Below are positions 23,030-31,388 of a stretch of DNA of 39,683 bases, one piece after another (within the stretch, counting starts at the first letter, position 1; the number at the start of each line of letters is the position of its first letter). The translations under genes were made by a program, and so were the position numbers. This stretch comes from Tropicimonas sp. IMCC6043 (lineage in GTDB: Bacteria > Pseudomonadota > Alphaproteobacteria > Rhodobacterales > Rhodobacteraceae). The notes under the pieces were generated by a model that worked only from the letters and a program-made list of their open reading frames with translations, was not told the origin of the DNA and ran no database searches. Location: contig NZ_SELO01000036.1 in the NCBI RefSeq assembly GCF_004146235.1, positions 1 to 39,683 of the forward strand, in the 5' to 3' direction.

Positions 23030-23370
23030 ATACTCCCGAATGGCTCAAACCCGGCATCTATGGCGCCGTGATCGGTGCTGTCTTTGTCGGTGTCGTCGGA
23101 TTCACGTGGGGCGGCTGGGTAACCGGCGGCACTTCGAATGACCGGGCGATGGCGATGTCTCGTGACGATGTCGTAGCCTCAATGGTACCGGTCTGCCTCG
23201 ACATGGCGCGGTCAGACCCGGCTCGGGCGGACAAGCTTGCAACGATCCGGGCAGCCTCGACCTACCAGCGGCGCGACGCTCTCATGACAGCCGGCTGGGC
23301 GACGATGCCAGGAACCGATGCCCCAGACCGAGACATTGCGCAAGCCTGCCTGAAGGAACTGGACCTCTGA
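23026..23370 (+). CDS. Conserved small protein with N-terminal membrane helix
   Basis: A 114-residue protein with one N-terminal helix (GAVIGAVFVGVVGFTWGGW) and a soluble part exposed outside or inside the membrane (VPVCLDMARSDPARADKL ... AGWATMPG ... IAQACLKEL). The pattern is conserved in alphaproteobacteria near small stress genes; function unknown. It is translationally coupled to the preceding gene. Confidence 0.7.
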   Translation: MNTPEWLKPGIYGAVIGAVFVGVVGFTWGGWVTGGTSNDRAMAMSRDDVVASMVPVCLDMARSDPARADKLATIRAASTYQRRDALMTAGWATMPGTDAPDRDIAQACLKELDL

Positions 23371-23477
23371 GGTCATGCTGTTCAGAGCCGATGATGTGAT
23401 GGCGCAAAACCGGTCGCACCGTCAAACGCGCGAGCCACGCATCGCCTCGAGCGCCGAAATCGAGACAGGAGCTTGCG

Positions 23478-24545
23478 ATGCCTTCTGATGACAATGGACC
23501 GGAAGATCGCGGACCTTGGAAAAACAAGCGGACCCGCGTTCCCCCTGAGGTTGACGCAATTCTCAGGCGGGGCCGGGATCGGTTGCACGGCATCCTGCCG
23601 GACGGTCTGCCGCCGGTGAAGCGTCTTGCGATCGGGGCCGCCATCGCGCTTGCGGCGTATGGGGCGTGGTCCTCATATTACACGGTGCCGAGCGACTCCG
23701 TTGCGATTGTCCAACGGTTCGGGAAGTACTCGGCCGAGGTTCCTCCAGGGCTGCACTTCAAGATCCCGTTCGGGATCGACGTGACCACGTTGGTCCCGGT
23801 CAAGCGCCAGCTGAAACAGGAATTCGGATTCACGACTCCGGGCGCCACCGACCCCTATCAGAGCCCGACAGACGGTCGCCGCGAGACCGAGATGGTGACG
23901 GGCGATCTAAACGCGGCGCTGGTGGAGTGGGTGGTGCAGTACCGGATTTCCGAACCCCGGAAGTTCCTGTTCGAAGTGCGCGAGCCGAGCGCGACCCTGC
24001 GCTACGTCTCTGAATCCGTCATGCGCGAGGTTGTGGGGGACCGCACGGTCGACGAGGTGATCACCGTCGGGCGCCAGGAAATCGAAAGCGAAGCCCTGGT
24101 GAAGATGCAGGCGCTCGCGACCAAGTACGCGATGGGCATAAGCATCGACCAAGTGCAGTTGAAGAACATCAATCCGCCCCAGCCGGTTCAAGCCTCGTTC
24201 AACGAGGTCAATCAGGCGCAGCAAGAGAAGGAACGGATCATCAACGAGGCCCGCCGCGAATACAACCGCGTCATACCTCTGGCCGAAGGCGAAAAGGACC
24301 AGCGTATCCGCGAAGCCGATGGCTATCGCCTGAGGCGGATCAACGAAGCCGAGGGCGATGCGGCCCGCTTCACGGCACTCCTCAAGGAATACCACCAAGC
24401 CCCCGAGGTGACGCGGCGCCGGATCTACATTGAAACCCTGCAGGATGTTCTGCCGGGGATTGGCTCCAAGATCATCGTCGACGGGTCCACTGCAAGCATC
24501 CTGCCGCTATTGAACCTGGATCGCCCACCGGGAGAGCAACCATGA
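23478..24545 (+). CDS. hflK: HflK-type SPFH/band-7 membrane protein
   Basis: A 355-residue band-7 protein. An N-terminal cytosolic part leads to one membrane helix (RLAIGAAIALAAYGAWSSYY), then the SPFH domain beginning TVPSDSVAIVQRFGKYSAEV, and a long charged coiled coil (QQEKERIINEARREYNRVIP). It matches HflK, which with HflC forms a cage around the FtsH protease and modulates membrane protein turnover. The gene overlaps hflC by four bases. This is likely an accessory copy, since no ftsH or hfq is nearby, and the context is a block of small stress genes. Confidence 0.88.
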   Translation: MPSDDNGPEDRGPWKNKRTRVPPEVDAILRRGRDRLHGILPDGLPPVKRLAIGAAIALAAYGAWSSYYTVPSDSVAIVQRFGKYSAEVPPGLHFKIPFGIDVTTLVPVKRQLKQEFGFTTPGATDPYQSPTDGRRETEMVTGDLNAALVEWVVQYRISEPRKFLFEVREPSATLRYVSESVMREVVGDRTVDEVITVGRQEIESEALVKMQALATKYAMGISIDQVQLKNINPPQPVQASFNEVNQAQQEKERIINEARREYNRVIPLAEGEKDQRIREADGYRLRRINEAEGDAARFTALLKEYHQAPEVTRRRIYIETLQDVLPGIGSKIIVDGSTASILPLLNLDRPPGEQP

Positions 24546-25630
24546 AGACCATCTCGCTCATTGCCGCCGGGATCGCTGCTGCCGGTCTCGCCGCTGCATC
24601 ATCCGCGATCTACATGGTCGGGGAGGTGGAGCAAGCCATCATAACCCAGTTCGGCAAGCCGGTCGGCGCGCCGATCACCGAGGCCGGTCTCAAAGTGAAA
24701 CTACCCTTCGTTCAGGAGGTCAACCGGATCGACGCCCGCGTCCTCGAATGGGACGGCTCGCCGTCGGACATGCCGACTAAGGACAAGCTCTATATCTCGG
24801 TCGATCTCTTCGCGCGCTGGAAGATCACCGATCCCCTGCAATATTTTCTACGCCTGCGCGACGAACGCAGTGCCCAGTCGCGCCTCGACGACATTCTCGG
24901 TAGCGAGACGCGGAATGCCGTCGCCAAGCATGAGCTCATCGAGATCGTGCGCACCACCAAGGGACGGACACCGCTTAGGGACACGCTTCTGACCGACGAG
25001 GAGCTTGCGCAGGACATTGGCGCCCTCGTTCCCATCACGAAGGGGCGGGCGCTGGTCGAGCAGCAGATCTTTGAGGCGGCGGTGGAGAAGGTGCGCGTCT
25101 TCGGGATCGAGCTTCTCGATATCCGCTTCAAACGCATCAACTACAACGAAAGCGTGCGACCCAAGATCTACGATCGCATGATCTCGGAGCGGCGGCAGAT
25201 CGCCGAACGCTTCCTGTCGGAAGGCAACGGCGAAGCAGCCCGGATCCAAGGCAATCGGGTGCGGGATCTAAACAAGATCCAGTCCGAAGCCTATCGCGCG
25301 GTCGAGGAAATCCGTGGCGCGGCCGATGCGGCTGCGGCTGACATCTATTCGGGCGCCTACAACGTCGATGCCGTTTCGGTCGAATTCTACGACTTCACCC
25401 GAACCATGCAGGCCTACGGCGACATGATTTCCGACGACACGACGCTTGTCCTGACGACGGACAGCGATCTGTTCCGGTTCCTGCGCGGCATGCAGGGCGA
25501 GGCAGACGCCGTCCGCGACCCCGGCAGCGTCTCGGGCGACGGAGGCGTCGCGTCAAACGGCAGGACCATACCAGTGCAAGAAGCCGCGACACCGATCGTG
25601 ACACAGACGGAGGCCGAAGCAGGCCGATAG
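24542..25630 (+). CDS. hflC: HflC-type SPFH/band-7 membrane protein
   Basis: A 362-residue partner of HflK with an N-terminal membrane helix (ISLIAAGIAAAGLAAASSAIYM) and the SPFH domain (VGEVEQAIITQFGKPVG ... DLFARWKITDPLQYF). HflC signatures follow: VFGIELLDIRFKRINYNESV, SERRQIAERFLSEGNGEAAR, and the Ala-rich coiled coil. The C-terminus is longer than usual by about 40 residues of Gly/Ser/Thr-rich sequence. It is translationally coupled to hflK. Confidence 0.88.
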   Translation: MKTISLIAAGIAAAGLAAASSAIYMVGEVEQAIITQFGKPVGAPITEAGLKVKLPFVQEVNRIDARVLEWDGSPSDMPTKDKLYISVDLFARWKITDPLQYFLRLRDERSAQSRLDDILGSETRNAVAKHELIEIVRTTKGRTPLRDTLLTDEELAQDIGALVPITKGRALVEQQIFEAAVEKVRVFGIELLDIRFKRINYNESVRPKIYDRMISERRQIAERFLSEGNGEAARIQGNRVRDLNKIQSEAYRAVEEIRGAADAAAADIYSGAYNVDAVSVEFYDFTRTMQAYGDMISDDTTLVLTTDSDLFRFLRGMQGEADAVRDPGSVSGDGGVASNGRTIPVQEAATPIVTQTEAEAGR

Positions 25631-25653
25631 GTTCATGGCCGAAGGCCGCAATC

Positions 25654-26046
25654 ATGAATAGAGGGCATCAAGCGGAAGCGGCAGCGGTCGACACGGCGGT
25701 GCCCCAACAGGAAGACGACAGCGCTGGGCGCGGCGAAAGGCTGTTTGCCCTTGGTCTGTTCCACTTCATCGAGCGTCTGTTGCTGGTTGTGATCGTGGCC
25801 CTGACCCTCCTCGCCGTCGCGCTCGAAGTCCTGGCCATCTATCGCCTTGGCACCATCCTGCTGGCCGATATTCTGCTGATGTTTCTTTATCTTGAAGTGA
25901 TCGCAATGGTTGCGGTGTATTATGCCAAACGCAATTCCGCATTCGTGTATCCGATTTTTATTGCCATCACTGCGGTCGGACGGCTGGTCGTCCTGCAGGG
26001 CAAGGAAATGGCGCCGGAAAACATTCTGATCGAGGCGGCCGCGTGA
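25654..26046 (+). CDS. psiE: PsiE-family inner membrane protein
   Basis: A 130-residue protein with a short cytosolic N-terminus and three to four hydrophobic segments (RLLLVVIVALTLLAVALEVL, ILLADILLMFLYLEVIAMVA, AFVYPIFIAITAVGRLVVLQ). The EVIAMVAVYYAKR and IFIAITAVGR motifs match the phosphate-starvation-inducible PsiE family, whose biochemical role is unknown. Genes of this family also occur in heat-resistance islands of other proteobacteria. It begins a chain of genes with overlapping stop/start codons. Confidence 0.82.
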   Translation: MNRGHQAEAAAVDTAVPQQEDDSAGRGERLFALGLFHFIERLLLVVIVALTLLAVALEVLAIYRLGTILLADILLMFLYLEVIAMVAVYYAKRNSAFVYPIFIAITAVGRLVVLQGKEMAPENILIEAAA

Positions 26047-26369
26047 TGATGCGCAAAAAAGATTTGGCGCGCGTTTTTGAGACTTCCATAATGGTAACTA
26101 ACTATTCTCCACTGAAAGCTGACAGCTATCTTCATGTCGGAAGCCCCTTCAATGGCATTTGGACTGCCGAGGCCGGTTTCTTTCCGCTTCTGAGCAAGAC
26201 CCGCACACTTAATTTCCGTGCCCCTAACCTGCGTCAGCACCCGATGCCCGCCTGGCTGGTAGGCGGATGGCAAGAGCTGGATCGCGACGAGGCGATGGCC
26301 TGCGTGCCCGCGCTCGAACACAAGACATGCGGCGTCGCGACGTGCAGCGTGAAGGATGATAAGCCATGA
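26043..26369 (+). CDS. Hypothetical protein in overlapping gene chain
   Basis: A 108-residue protein with no recognised domain; it contains GIWTAEAGFFPLLSKTRTLN and a late cysteine pair (CGVATC). Both ends overlap neighbours by four bases (26043-26046 and 26366-26369), which is the main evidence that it is translated. No function is assigned. Confidence 0.5.
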   Translation: MMMRKKDLARVFETSIMVTNYSPLKADSYLHVGSPFNGIWTAEAGFFPLLSKTRTLNFRAPNLRQHPMPAWLVGGWQELDRDEAMACVPALEHKTCGVATCSVKDDKP

Positions 26370-26845
26370 CATCAGTCGAATACCTTACTGGGGCGGCAGC
26401 AGAAACGACCGATCTCGAACGGCGCGTCCTAGCCCATGAACGGATCCTGCAGGCCCTGATCGCCTACATGGCCCGTACCGAGCCGCGTTTCGTCGACCAC
26501 CTGCGGGAACGCTTCGTCGAGCCAATGAGTATGGCCCGGCGCGAACACGACCACCGTGAAACCGACGACTACGCGGAAGAGTTCATTCGCGCCGTGATGC
26601 TCCTCGGAGAAGAGCGCGCGCCCAAAGCGATGGAGCCGGACACGACCGAGAAGCAACCAGTGCCGCCGAGACGCAGAGACGGACAGGTGTCGGACATGGA
26701 CCGCTCAGAGCGGCCGGATCGAGTGCAGATCCGTCAGCGAAGCGGTATCTGGGAAGTGAAGGTCGACGGCAAGTTTCACGGTGACTACTACCAGAAGGAA
26801 CTTGCCCTTGCGGCCGCGGCCCTGGTCAAGTTGTCGACACTATGA
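26366..26845 (+). CDS. Hypothetical protein, DUF2188-like tail
   Basis: A 159-residue protein. The N-terminal half is helical (ERRVLAHERILQALIAYMAR, VDHLRERFVEPMSMARREHD), a basic linker follows, and the C-terminus (RVQIRQRSGIWEVKVDGKFH then GDYYQKELALAAAALVK) resembles the small WEVK-type beta domain of DUF2188-like proteins. It overlaps both neighbours by four bases. Function unknown. Confidence 0.65.
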   Translation: MTSVEYLTGAAAETTDLERRVLAHERILQALIAYMARTEPRFVDHLRERFVEPMSMARREHDHRETDDYAEEFIRAVMLLGEERAPKAMEPDTTEKQPVPPRRRDGQVSDMDRSERPDRVQIRQRSGIWEVKVDGKFHGDYYQKELALAAAALVKLSTL

Positions 26846-27042
26846 CCGGTAGCACCCAACCGACAGTCCCGCAGGACTTCGCGATCCAGGTGGCCGAGAA
26901 CGAAGGCATGCCATCGAGACCTAGTCCCAAGGGCTCTATGCCAACGGTCGCGCGTACTCGGCGGTTGACCGGAACGCTCAAGCTTGGGCTATCGAAGATA
27001 CGCACGAAAACCGATAGCTTCTGGTTCGCCGGGGAGCGCTGA
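26842..27042 (+). CDS. Small hypothetical protein
   Basis: A 66-residue basic, disordered-looking protein without known domain. The support is positional only: it overlaps the gene before it (ATGA at 26842) and abuts the start of the gene after it (TGATG at 27040-27044). Confidence 0.4.
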   Translation: MTGSTQPTVPQDFAIQVAENEGMPSRPSPKGSMPTVARTRRLTGTLKLGLSKIRTKTDSFWFAGER

Positions 27043-27293
27043 TGATGCACCACAAGGGACCGACGAGACACCCGCTGGCAAGGCCGATCTCTCGGATGGC
27101 CATCGTTTGCGGTGTGATCACGTCCACCGCCTTTCCCGTTTTTGCGAAGGATGACGCCGGCCCGATGCCTCAGAATGCTCGGCCGTTCATTTATGGTAGC
27201 GGGTGGCTCCGCGATCTTGGTTGCCGGGTGGAGGGCACCAAATGCCTGGCACTCGATTTCCCCGAGCATGCTTATCCTATGCAACTTCAATGA
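27042..27293 (+). CDS. Small secreted protein with two cysteines
   Basis: An 83-residue exported protein. The signal peptide core is MAIVCGVITSTAFPVFA; the mature part has YGSGWLRDLGCRVEGTKCL followed by FPEHAYP. This short YGSGW-C-C-PE-AY pattern occurs in many small alphaproteobacterial exported proteins of unknown role. Its 3' end overlaps the convergent transglutaminase gene by 17 bases (27277-27293). Confidence 0.6.
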   Translation: MMHHKGPTRHPLARPISRMAIVCGVITSTAFPVFAKDDAGPMPQNARPFIYGSGWLRDLGCRVEGTKCLALDFPEHAYPMQLQ

Positions 27294-28182
27294 CGCGAAC
27301 CGCCACCTGCAATCCGAGCAGTGATCCGCCCTCGTGCTCGAAGGTCCCGCTGACCGGAAGCGCCTGTGCCGGCGTGCGGGTCGTCGCCACGCGGATCAGG
27401 TTGCGGCTCGCGATGATGTGGTTGGTCGGGTCGAATTCCACCCAGCCCGCGCCCGGGACGAAGATATCCGCCCAGGCATGGGTCGCACCGCCGCCGGTCA
27501 TGTCCTCGCCGGACTCGTTTCCAGCGCCCTCGTCATGGAGGTAGCCGGTGACGAACCGCGCAGCGAAACCGAGGTGGCGCGCAGCGTCCATGAACAGCAG
27601 CGCGAAATCGCGGCACGTGCCTGTGCCAAGCCCGATCGTCTCGGCAGGTGTCTGCACGCCTTCTGCCTCGCGCCTTGCATATCGAAAAGCGCCGTGGACT
27701 GCGGTTCCCAATGCGCCCAGAACCTCAAGGCTGCTGCCGTTCGGGTGCGGCAACACCTGCGCGACCCACGCCGCCAGCACGTCCTGGTCTTGCGGTTGGT
27801 CCGAAACAAGGTAGGGGCCGAGGTCGATGAACTCGTCGACGTCGTAATGTACCGGAAAGGTGCCGGCATAGCGCTCGATCCGTGTCAGCGGCTCATCGAG
27901 GCCGTAGCGGCGCAGCAGCAGCTCGCTCTCGATTACCAGTTCGTCAGCCGCTTCGTGGAACGAAAGAAGCGCGACGGAGTTACCGAATGTGTCAAAAGTC
28001 CAGTGCACATTTGCGCGGGGGGACACTGTCAGGCTGGATTCCAGAATGCGCATATCGTGCCCGTCGCGCGGGCGGATCATCAGCCGATGCTCGCCGAAGG
28101 ACACTGGGCGGTCATAGGCATATCGGGTTCGATGCAGGATGCGCAGGGTTCGGATCGGGGTATCCTCGTCTCGACCGTGCAC
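27277..28182 (-). CDS. Transglutaminase-like cysteine protease/ligase family protein
   Basis: A protein of about 301 residues with the N-terminal beta domain of bacterial transglutaminase-like proteins (RILHRTRYAYDRPVSFGEHR, LMIRPRDGHDMRI) and the catalytic domain with a complete triad: Cys190 in GTGTCRDFALLF, His235 in THAWADIFVP and Asp251 in EFDPTN. No signal peptide is visible. The start is unclear: the GTG at 28182 is the first plausible codon; close relatives begin with Met at the RTLRILH position, where this sequence has ATC preceded by GAGG. The gene is divergent from the related gene at 28276. The activity (protease, amidase or crosslinking) is not known. Confidence 0.8.
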   Translation of the reverse strand: MHGRDEDTPIRTLRILHRTRYAYDRPVSFGEHRLMIRPRDGHDMRILESSLTVSPRANVHWTFDTFGNSVALLSFHEAADELVIESELLLRRYGLDEPLTRIERYAGTFPVHYDVDEFIDLGPYLVSDQPQDQDVLAAWVAQVLPHPNGSSLEVLGALGTAVHGAFRYARREAEGVQTPAETIGLGTGTCRDFALLFMDAARHLGFAARFVTGYLHDEGAGNESGEDMTGGGATHAWADIFVPGAGWVEFDPTNHIIASRNLIRVATTRTPAQALPVSGTFEHEGGSLLGLQVAVRVIEVA

Positions 28183-28275
28183 GCCGGTCAATCGCACCGG
28201 AAGGACGCAGGGCAAAAGAAGAACGGTACGCGCCAAACCTGAAGACCAACGTACGTCATTGTAGAAAGGGCGGCA

Positions 28276-29160
28276 ATGTTCATTCGCATCGGTCACGAGA
28301 TCCATATTGACAGCAAGGCGGAAACTGTCCTGATCCTTGCCCTGTCGCCGCATTCCAGTTTCGACGGACGGATCATCGGCTCGTACGCGGTGCGGGCGGA
28401 ACCAGAGCTTCCGCTCGAGACCTTCCTTGACAGTTTCGGCAACCGGCTGACACGGCTCAGGGCGCCGGCGGGGCGGCTCAGGCTCTGGTCCGACTGCATC
28501 GTGGACGTTGACGGCCAGCCCGACGTGTTTGACTGGAACGCATGCCAGCACGACGTGGGCGACCTGCCGCCCGAGACGTTGCAGTTCCTGACCGCCAGCC
28601 GCTATTGCGACTCCGATGTGCTTGCCCCCGAGGCGCTCCGCTTGTTCGGCGCCACCCCGCCGGGCTGGGCACGGGTGCAGGCAATATGCAACCACGTCCA
28701 TAATCACCTGACCTTCGGATACGGCTTTGGCCGGCCCACCAAGACCGCCAGCGACGCGCAGCGCGAAAAGACCGGTGTCTGCCGCGACTTCGCGCATCTC
28801 GCGATCGCGTTCTGCCGCGCCATGAGCATCCCGGCCCGCTACGCGAGCGGCTATCTGGGCGACATCGGCGTGCCCTATTCCGGGGCCGGTGACTTCTGTG
28901 CATGGTTCGAGGCCTATCTAGGCGGTCGCTGGTACACGTTTGACGCGCGCTATAACACGCCACGGATTGGCCGGGTCCTGATGGTCCGCGGCCGTGACGC
29001 CGCCGATGGTGCGATGATCACTTCTTTCGGCGCCTACGACTTGAAGGGGTTCCGTGTCTGGACCGACGAAGTGCCCGGCGCGCCCGACGATGCCAGGCTG
29101 CGCGACATGCTGACAAGCCTGCCAAGGACCGAGGCGCTCACGCTCGCCCCGTCCGGTTGA
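28276..29160 (+). CDS. Second transglutaminase-like protein, histidine replaced
   Basis: A 294-residue protein of the BTLCP/transglutaminase-like group: HEIHIDSKAETVLILALSPH at the N-terminus, catalytic Cys169 in GVCRDFAHLAIAFCRAMSIP, and Asp223 in YTFDARYN. At the position of the catalytic His, this protein has Cys208 (GDFCAWFEAYLGG). From memory other members carry Ser or Ala there, so the triad may be incomplete across the subfamily. The gene diverges from the transglutaminase at 28182 with a 93-bp shared promoter region. Function is unknown. Confidence 0.8.
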   Translation: MFIRIGHEIHIDSKAETVLILALSPHSSFDGRIIGSYAVRAEPELPLETFLDSFGNRLTRLRAPAGRLRLWSDCIVDVDGQPDVFDWNACQHDVGDLPPETLQFLTASRYCDSDVLAPEALRLFGATPPGWARVQAICNHVHNHLTFGYGFGRPTKTASDAQREKTGVCRDFAHLAIAFCRAMSIPARYASGYLGDIGVPYSGAGDFCAWFEAYLGGRWYTFDARYNTPRIGRVLMVRGRDAADGAMITSFGAYDLKGFRVWTDEVPGAPDDARLRDMLTSLPRTEALTLAPSG

Positions 29161-29368
29161 GGGTGAACTTTCGTTGACTCACCGGCACGCACCAACCTGC
29201 GTCAGCGCGCCGTTCGGCAGTCTCGGATAGAGCATGCGGTGGCTGGCAGACCTGGCGCGTCCGTCATGTCCCCGGCATCCCGGCTCGAAGCCATTCCTGG
29301 GCTCCGCCGGATGTGTGCCGGGCCGCTTGTTCTGTGCGCCGGTCTTGTCGGAAAGGCAGGTACGTTAC

Positions 29369-30565
29369 ATGCATGACGAGAAACTGAAGCCGGCGGCTGA
29401 ACCGGCGCTCCGGACGACATCGGCTGGCTGGTCTTCCAGGCTCGATCGGGGCGCGCTCCAGACCGTGTTGCTGAGCATCATCGCAGGCGTGATGATCCTC
29501 GCCGCGCTGGACGGTGCGAGCCTGATCGCGGTGCCAACGGTGCTGGCCGTTCTGTGCGCGATAGCCCTTGTACCTGCGATGCGATGGCTGGAACGAACCA
29601 GGGCCCCCGCGTCGCTCTGCGCAGCCTTCGTCGTGGGCGGCCTGCTTCTTGGGGCGGCGTTCACCGCCTATGCGCTGGCCCCTTCTGCAGAGGCCTGGAA
29701 CGACCGCGCACCGCAGGTTCTGCGCGATGCGGAACGGCGCACCCGCGAGATCGTTTCCGGCATCTCGCGCACGCTGGACGTTGAGGCCCCTGTCGCACCG
29801 GCCGCCGATCCGGGAGTGGCACTGTCGGCCGAACCCGCAGATCCGGCCGAGCCGGAATTGGGGGACGACGCCGTTGGCAGGCTTGTGGAGGGGGGACAGC
29901 GTTTGCTGACCGACCTGGCGATCGGCGCGCCCAGGATTGCCGCAGGAGCCGCATTCTGGGCCATGCTGACATTCTTTCTGCTCCGCGACCGCGTGATGCT
30001 GGCCCGCTGGGGCATGTCTGTGGTTTCCGGGGCCTCGGCGCGACGGGCGGTCGGGCGGGCCATGCGCGACGTGCGCATCAATGTCGCCCGCTACCTGCTG
30101 GCAATCACCGCAATCAACCTGGGGCTCGGGGTGTGCGTCGCCGTTGCTTTCCAGCTGCTTGGCGTGTCGAACGCCCCGCTCTGGGGGGTGGCCGCGGCGC
30201 TCCTGAATTTCATGCCCTTCATCGGGATCGCCCTTTTGATGCTGGTCACGCTGGGTGTCGGGATCTCGTCGTTCGAGGACCCGATCATCGCGTTCGCGCC
30301 CTTCGCGGTGATCGTGGCACTGAACATTGTCGAAAGCCAGGTCGTCACGCCAATGGTGGTCGGTGCGCGCATCCGGATCGCCCCGGTCGCGGTCTTCGTG
30401 GCGATTGCCTTCGGTGCCTGGCTGTGGGGTGCCGGCGGTGCGCTGGTCGCCACGCCGACGCTGATCGTCGCGGTCGCCTTCGCCGAGCGGCTCAACGCCG
30501 CAGCGCACCTGTCACAGTCGCCGCGCCAGCGCGAAAGCCGCCAGAAAGGCCGCCAGCGGCAATAA
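29369..30565 (+). CDS. AI-2E (PerM/TqsA-type) family transporter
   Basis: A 398-residue membrane protein with the AI-2E transporter arrangement: a pair of helices at the N-terminus (TVLLSIIAGVMILAALDGAS, VLAVLCAIALVPAMRWLERT), a soluble insert (about residues 120-190), and the conserved C-terminal half (LNFMPFIGIALLMLV, VESQVVTPMVVGARI, WLWGAGGALVATPTLIVAVA). The family exports small molecules or ions; the substrate cannot be told. The ATG at 29369 has AGGCAGG before it; a longer frame upstream lacks a site. Its last 54 bases overlap the convergent gene at 30512. Confidence 0.85.
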   Translation: MHDEKLKPAAEPALRTTSAGWSSRLDRGALQTVLLSIIAGVMILAALDGASLIAVPTVLAVLCAIALVPAMRWLERTRAPASLCAAFVVGGLLLGAAFTAYALAPSAEAWNDRAPQVLRDAERRTREIVSGISRTLDVEAPVAPAADPGVALSAEPADPAEPELGDDAVGRLVEGGQRLLTDLAIGAPRIAAGAAFWAMLTFFLLRDRVMLARWGMSVVSGASARRAVGRAMRDVRINVARYLLAITAINLGLGVCVAVAFQLLGVSNAPLWGVAAALLNFMPFIGIALLMLVTLGVGISSFEDPIIAFAPFAVIVALNIVESQVVTPMVVGARIRIAPVAVFVAIAFGAWLWGAGGALVATPTLIVAVAFAERLNAAAHLSQSPRQRESRQKGRQRQ

Positions 30566-30898
30566 CGGCCGCGCGGAGCGACCAAGCGCCGTGGCAAGCA
30601 GGACATCCGAAGTGAAACGGGTGCGCTCCGCCTCTAACTGCTCCGCCCGGCGGGACGCGCGTGCCAGCCCGAGCAGATGCACGGCCAGCGCAAGCGCGGC
30701 GAAGAGCACGGCGAACAAAAGCGCCGCAACCGGAAACCCGGCCGCGGCGGTGAGCGCGGCGAGACCCGCCGCGACAAGAAACGACGCGGCCAGCGCCGCG
30801 AGAGTCGTCGTGGCAGCTGTCATTGCGACGCGCTTCGCGGCATCGCCAGCCTGTGCGGCGAGAAGATCGCGCAGCGGCGCGAGCAACGGCAACGCCAT
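30512..30898 (-). CDS. YqjE/phage-holin-superfamily-like membrane protein
   Basis: A 128-residue, Ala/Leu-rich protein with two adjacent membrane helices (TTLAALAASFLVAAGLAALT; AGFPVAALLFAVLFAALALAV) and a third hydrophobic tail. Its position directly after a YqjD/ElaB-like gene mirrors the yqjD-yqjE pair of enteric bacteria, and the holin-superfamily layout fits. The 3' end overlaps the convergent AI-2E transporter gene. Function unknown; likely membrane stress. Confidence 0.65.
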   Translation of the reverse strand: MALPLLAPLRDLLAAQAGDAAKRVAMTAATTTLAALAASFLVAAGLAALTAAAGFPVAALLFAVLFAALALAVHLLGLARASRRAEQLEAERTRFTSDVLLATALGRSARPLLPLAAFLAAFALARRL

Positions 30899-30904
30899 GA
30901 CCGG

Positions 30905-31180
30905 TCAACCCTTCCGGGCGACAAGGCCGAGCAGGAGGCCAATGCCCGCGGCAATCGCGACAGCGGACAGAGGATGGCCCAGCACAGCATTGGTGGCTGA
31001 GGATTGTGCGTCGCGGCCGGTCTGGCCGATCCTGTGCCTGGCCTGTCCGATGCCCTCGGAGACTTCGTCCGAGACGGTTGCGGCAAGTTTCATGAGGTCT
31101 GCACGCAGGACCTCGATCTGCTGGCTGATCTCGTCGGGCGAGAGGACAGCCTTGGCATTGGAGCTTTGGGTGGTCGACAT
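30905..31180 (-). CDS. YqjD/ElaB-family (DUF883) membrane-anchored protein
   Basis: A 91-residue protein with an amphipathic helical part (SPDEISQQIEVLRADLMKLA, GIGQARHRIGQTGRDA) and one C-terminal membrane helix (HPLSAVAIAAGIGLLLGLVARKG), the DUF883 pattern. Enteric relatives anchor ribosomes to the inner membrane in stationary phase. GGAG precedes the ATG at 31180, and the next gene starts 6 bases after its stop. Confidence 0.8.
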   Translation of the reverse strand: MSTTQSSNAKAVLSPDEISQQIEVLRADLMKLAATVSDEVSEGIGQARHRIGQTGRDAQSSATNAVLGHPLSAVAIAAGIGLLLGLVARKG

Positions 31181-31313
31181 TTCATGTCTCCAGAAATAAG
31201 TGGATCGCGCCGGATGGTGCCGGGGCTCACATTGGCAGCACTCATTCTTGTCCGATCGGGAGCAGCCGATTCGCTTCTTTTTTCAAGGTGACTGAACCCA
31301 ATGGAGGTCGCGC

Positions 31314-31388
31314 TCAGCGCAAGCCGAAAAATCCCAGGATGAACAGGACGATCACGACGAGTCCGACAAGGTAGATGATCCGGTTCAA
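31314..31388 (-). CDS. 24-residue membrane microprotein with TTG start
   Basis: A start TTG at 31388 with AGGAGG seven bases upstream encodes MNRIIYLVGLVVIVLFILGF followed by FGLR. It is a single hydrophobic helix with a basic residue at each end. I recall similar tiny MNRIIYLVG-type proteins in alphaproteobacteria near stress genes. It is a single gene between YqjD and the small membrane gene at 31711. Confidence 0.65.
   Translation of the reverse strand: MNRIIYLVGLVVIVLFILGFFGLR

Noticed and set aside
26043-26370. Removing the unknown ORF as a chance frame
   Set aside because: It was kept because both ends overlap neighbours by exactly four bases, a pattern unlikely by chance.
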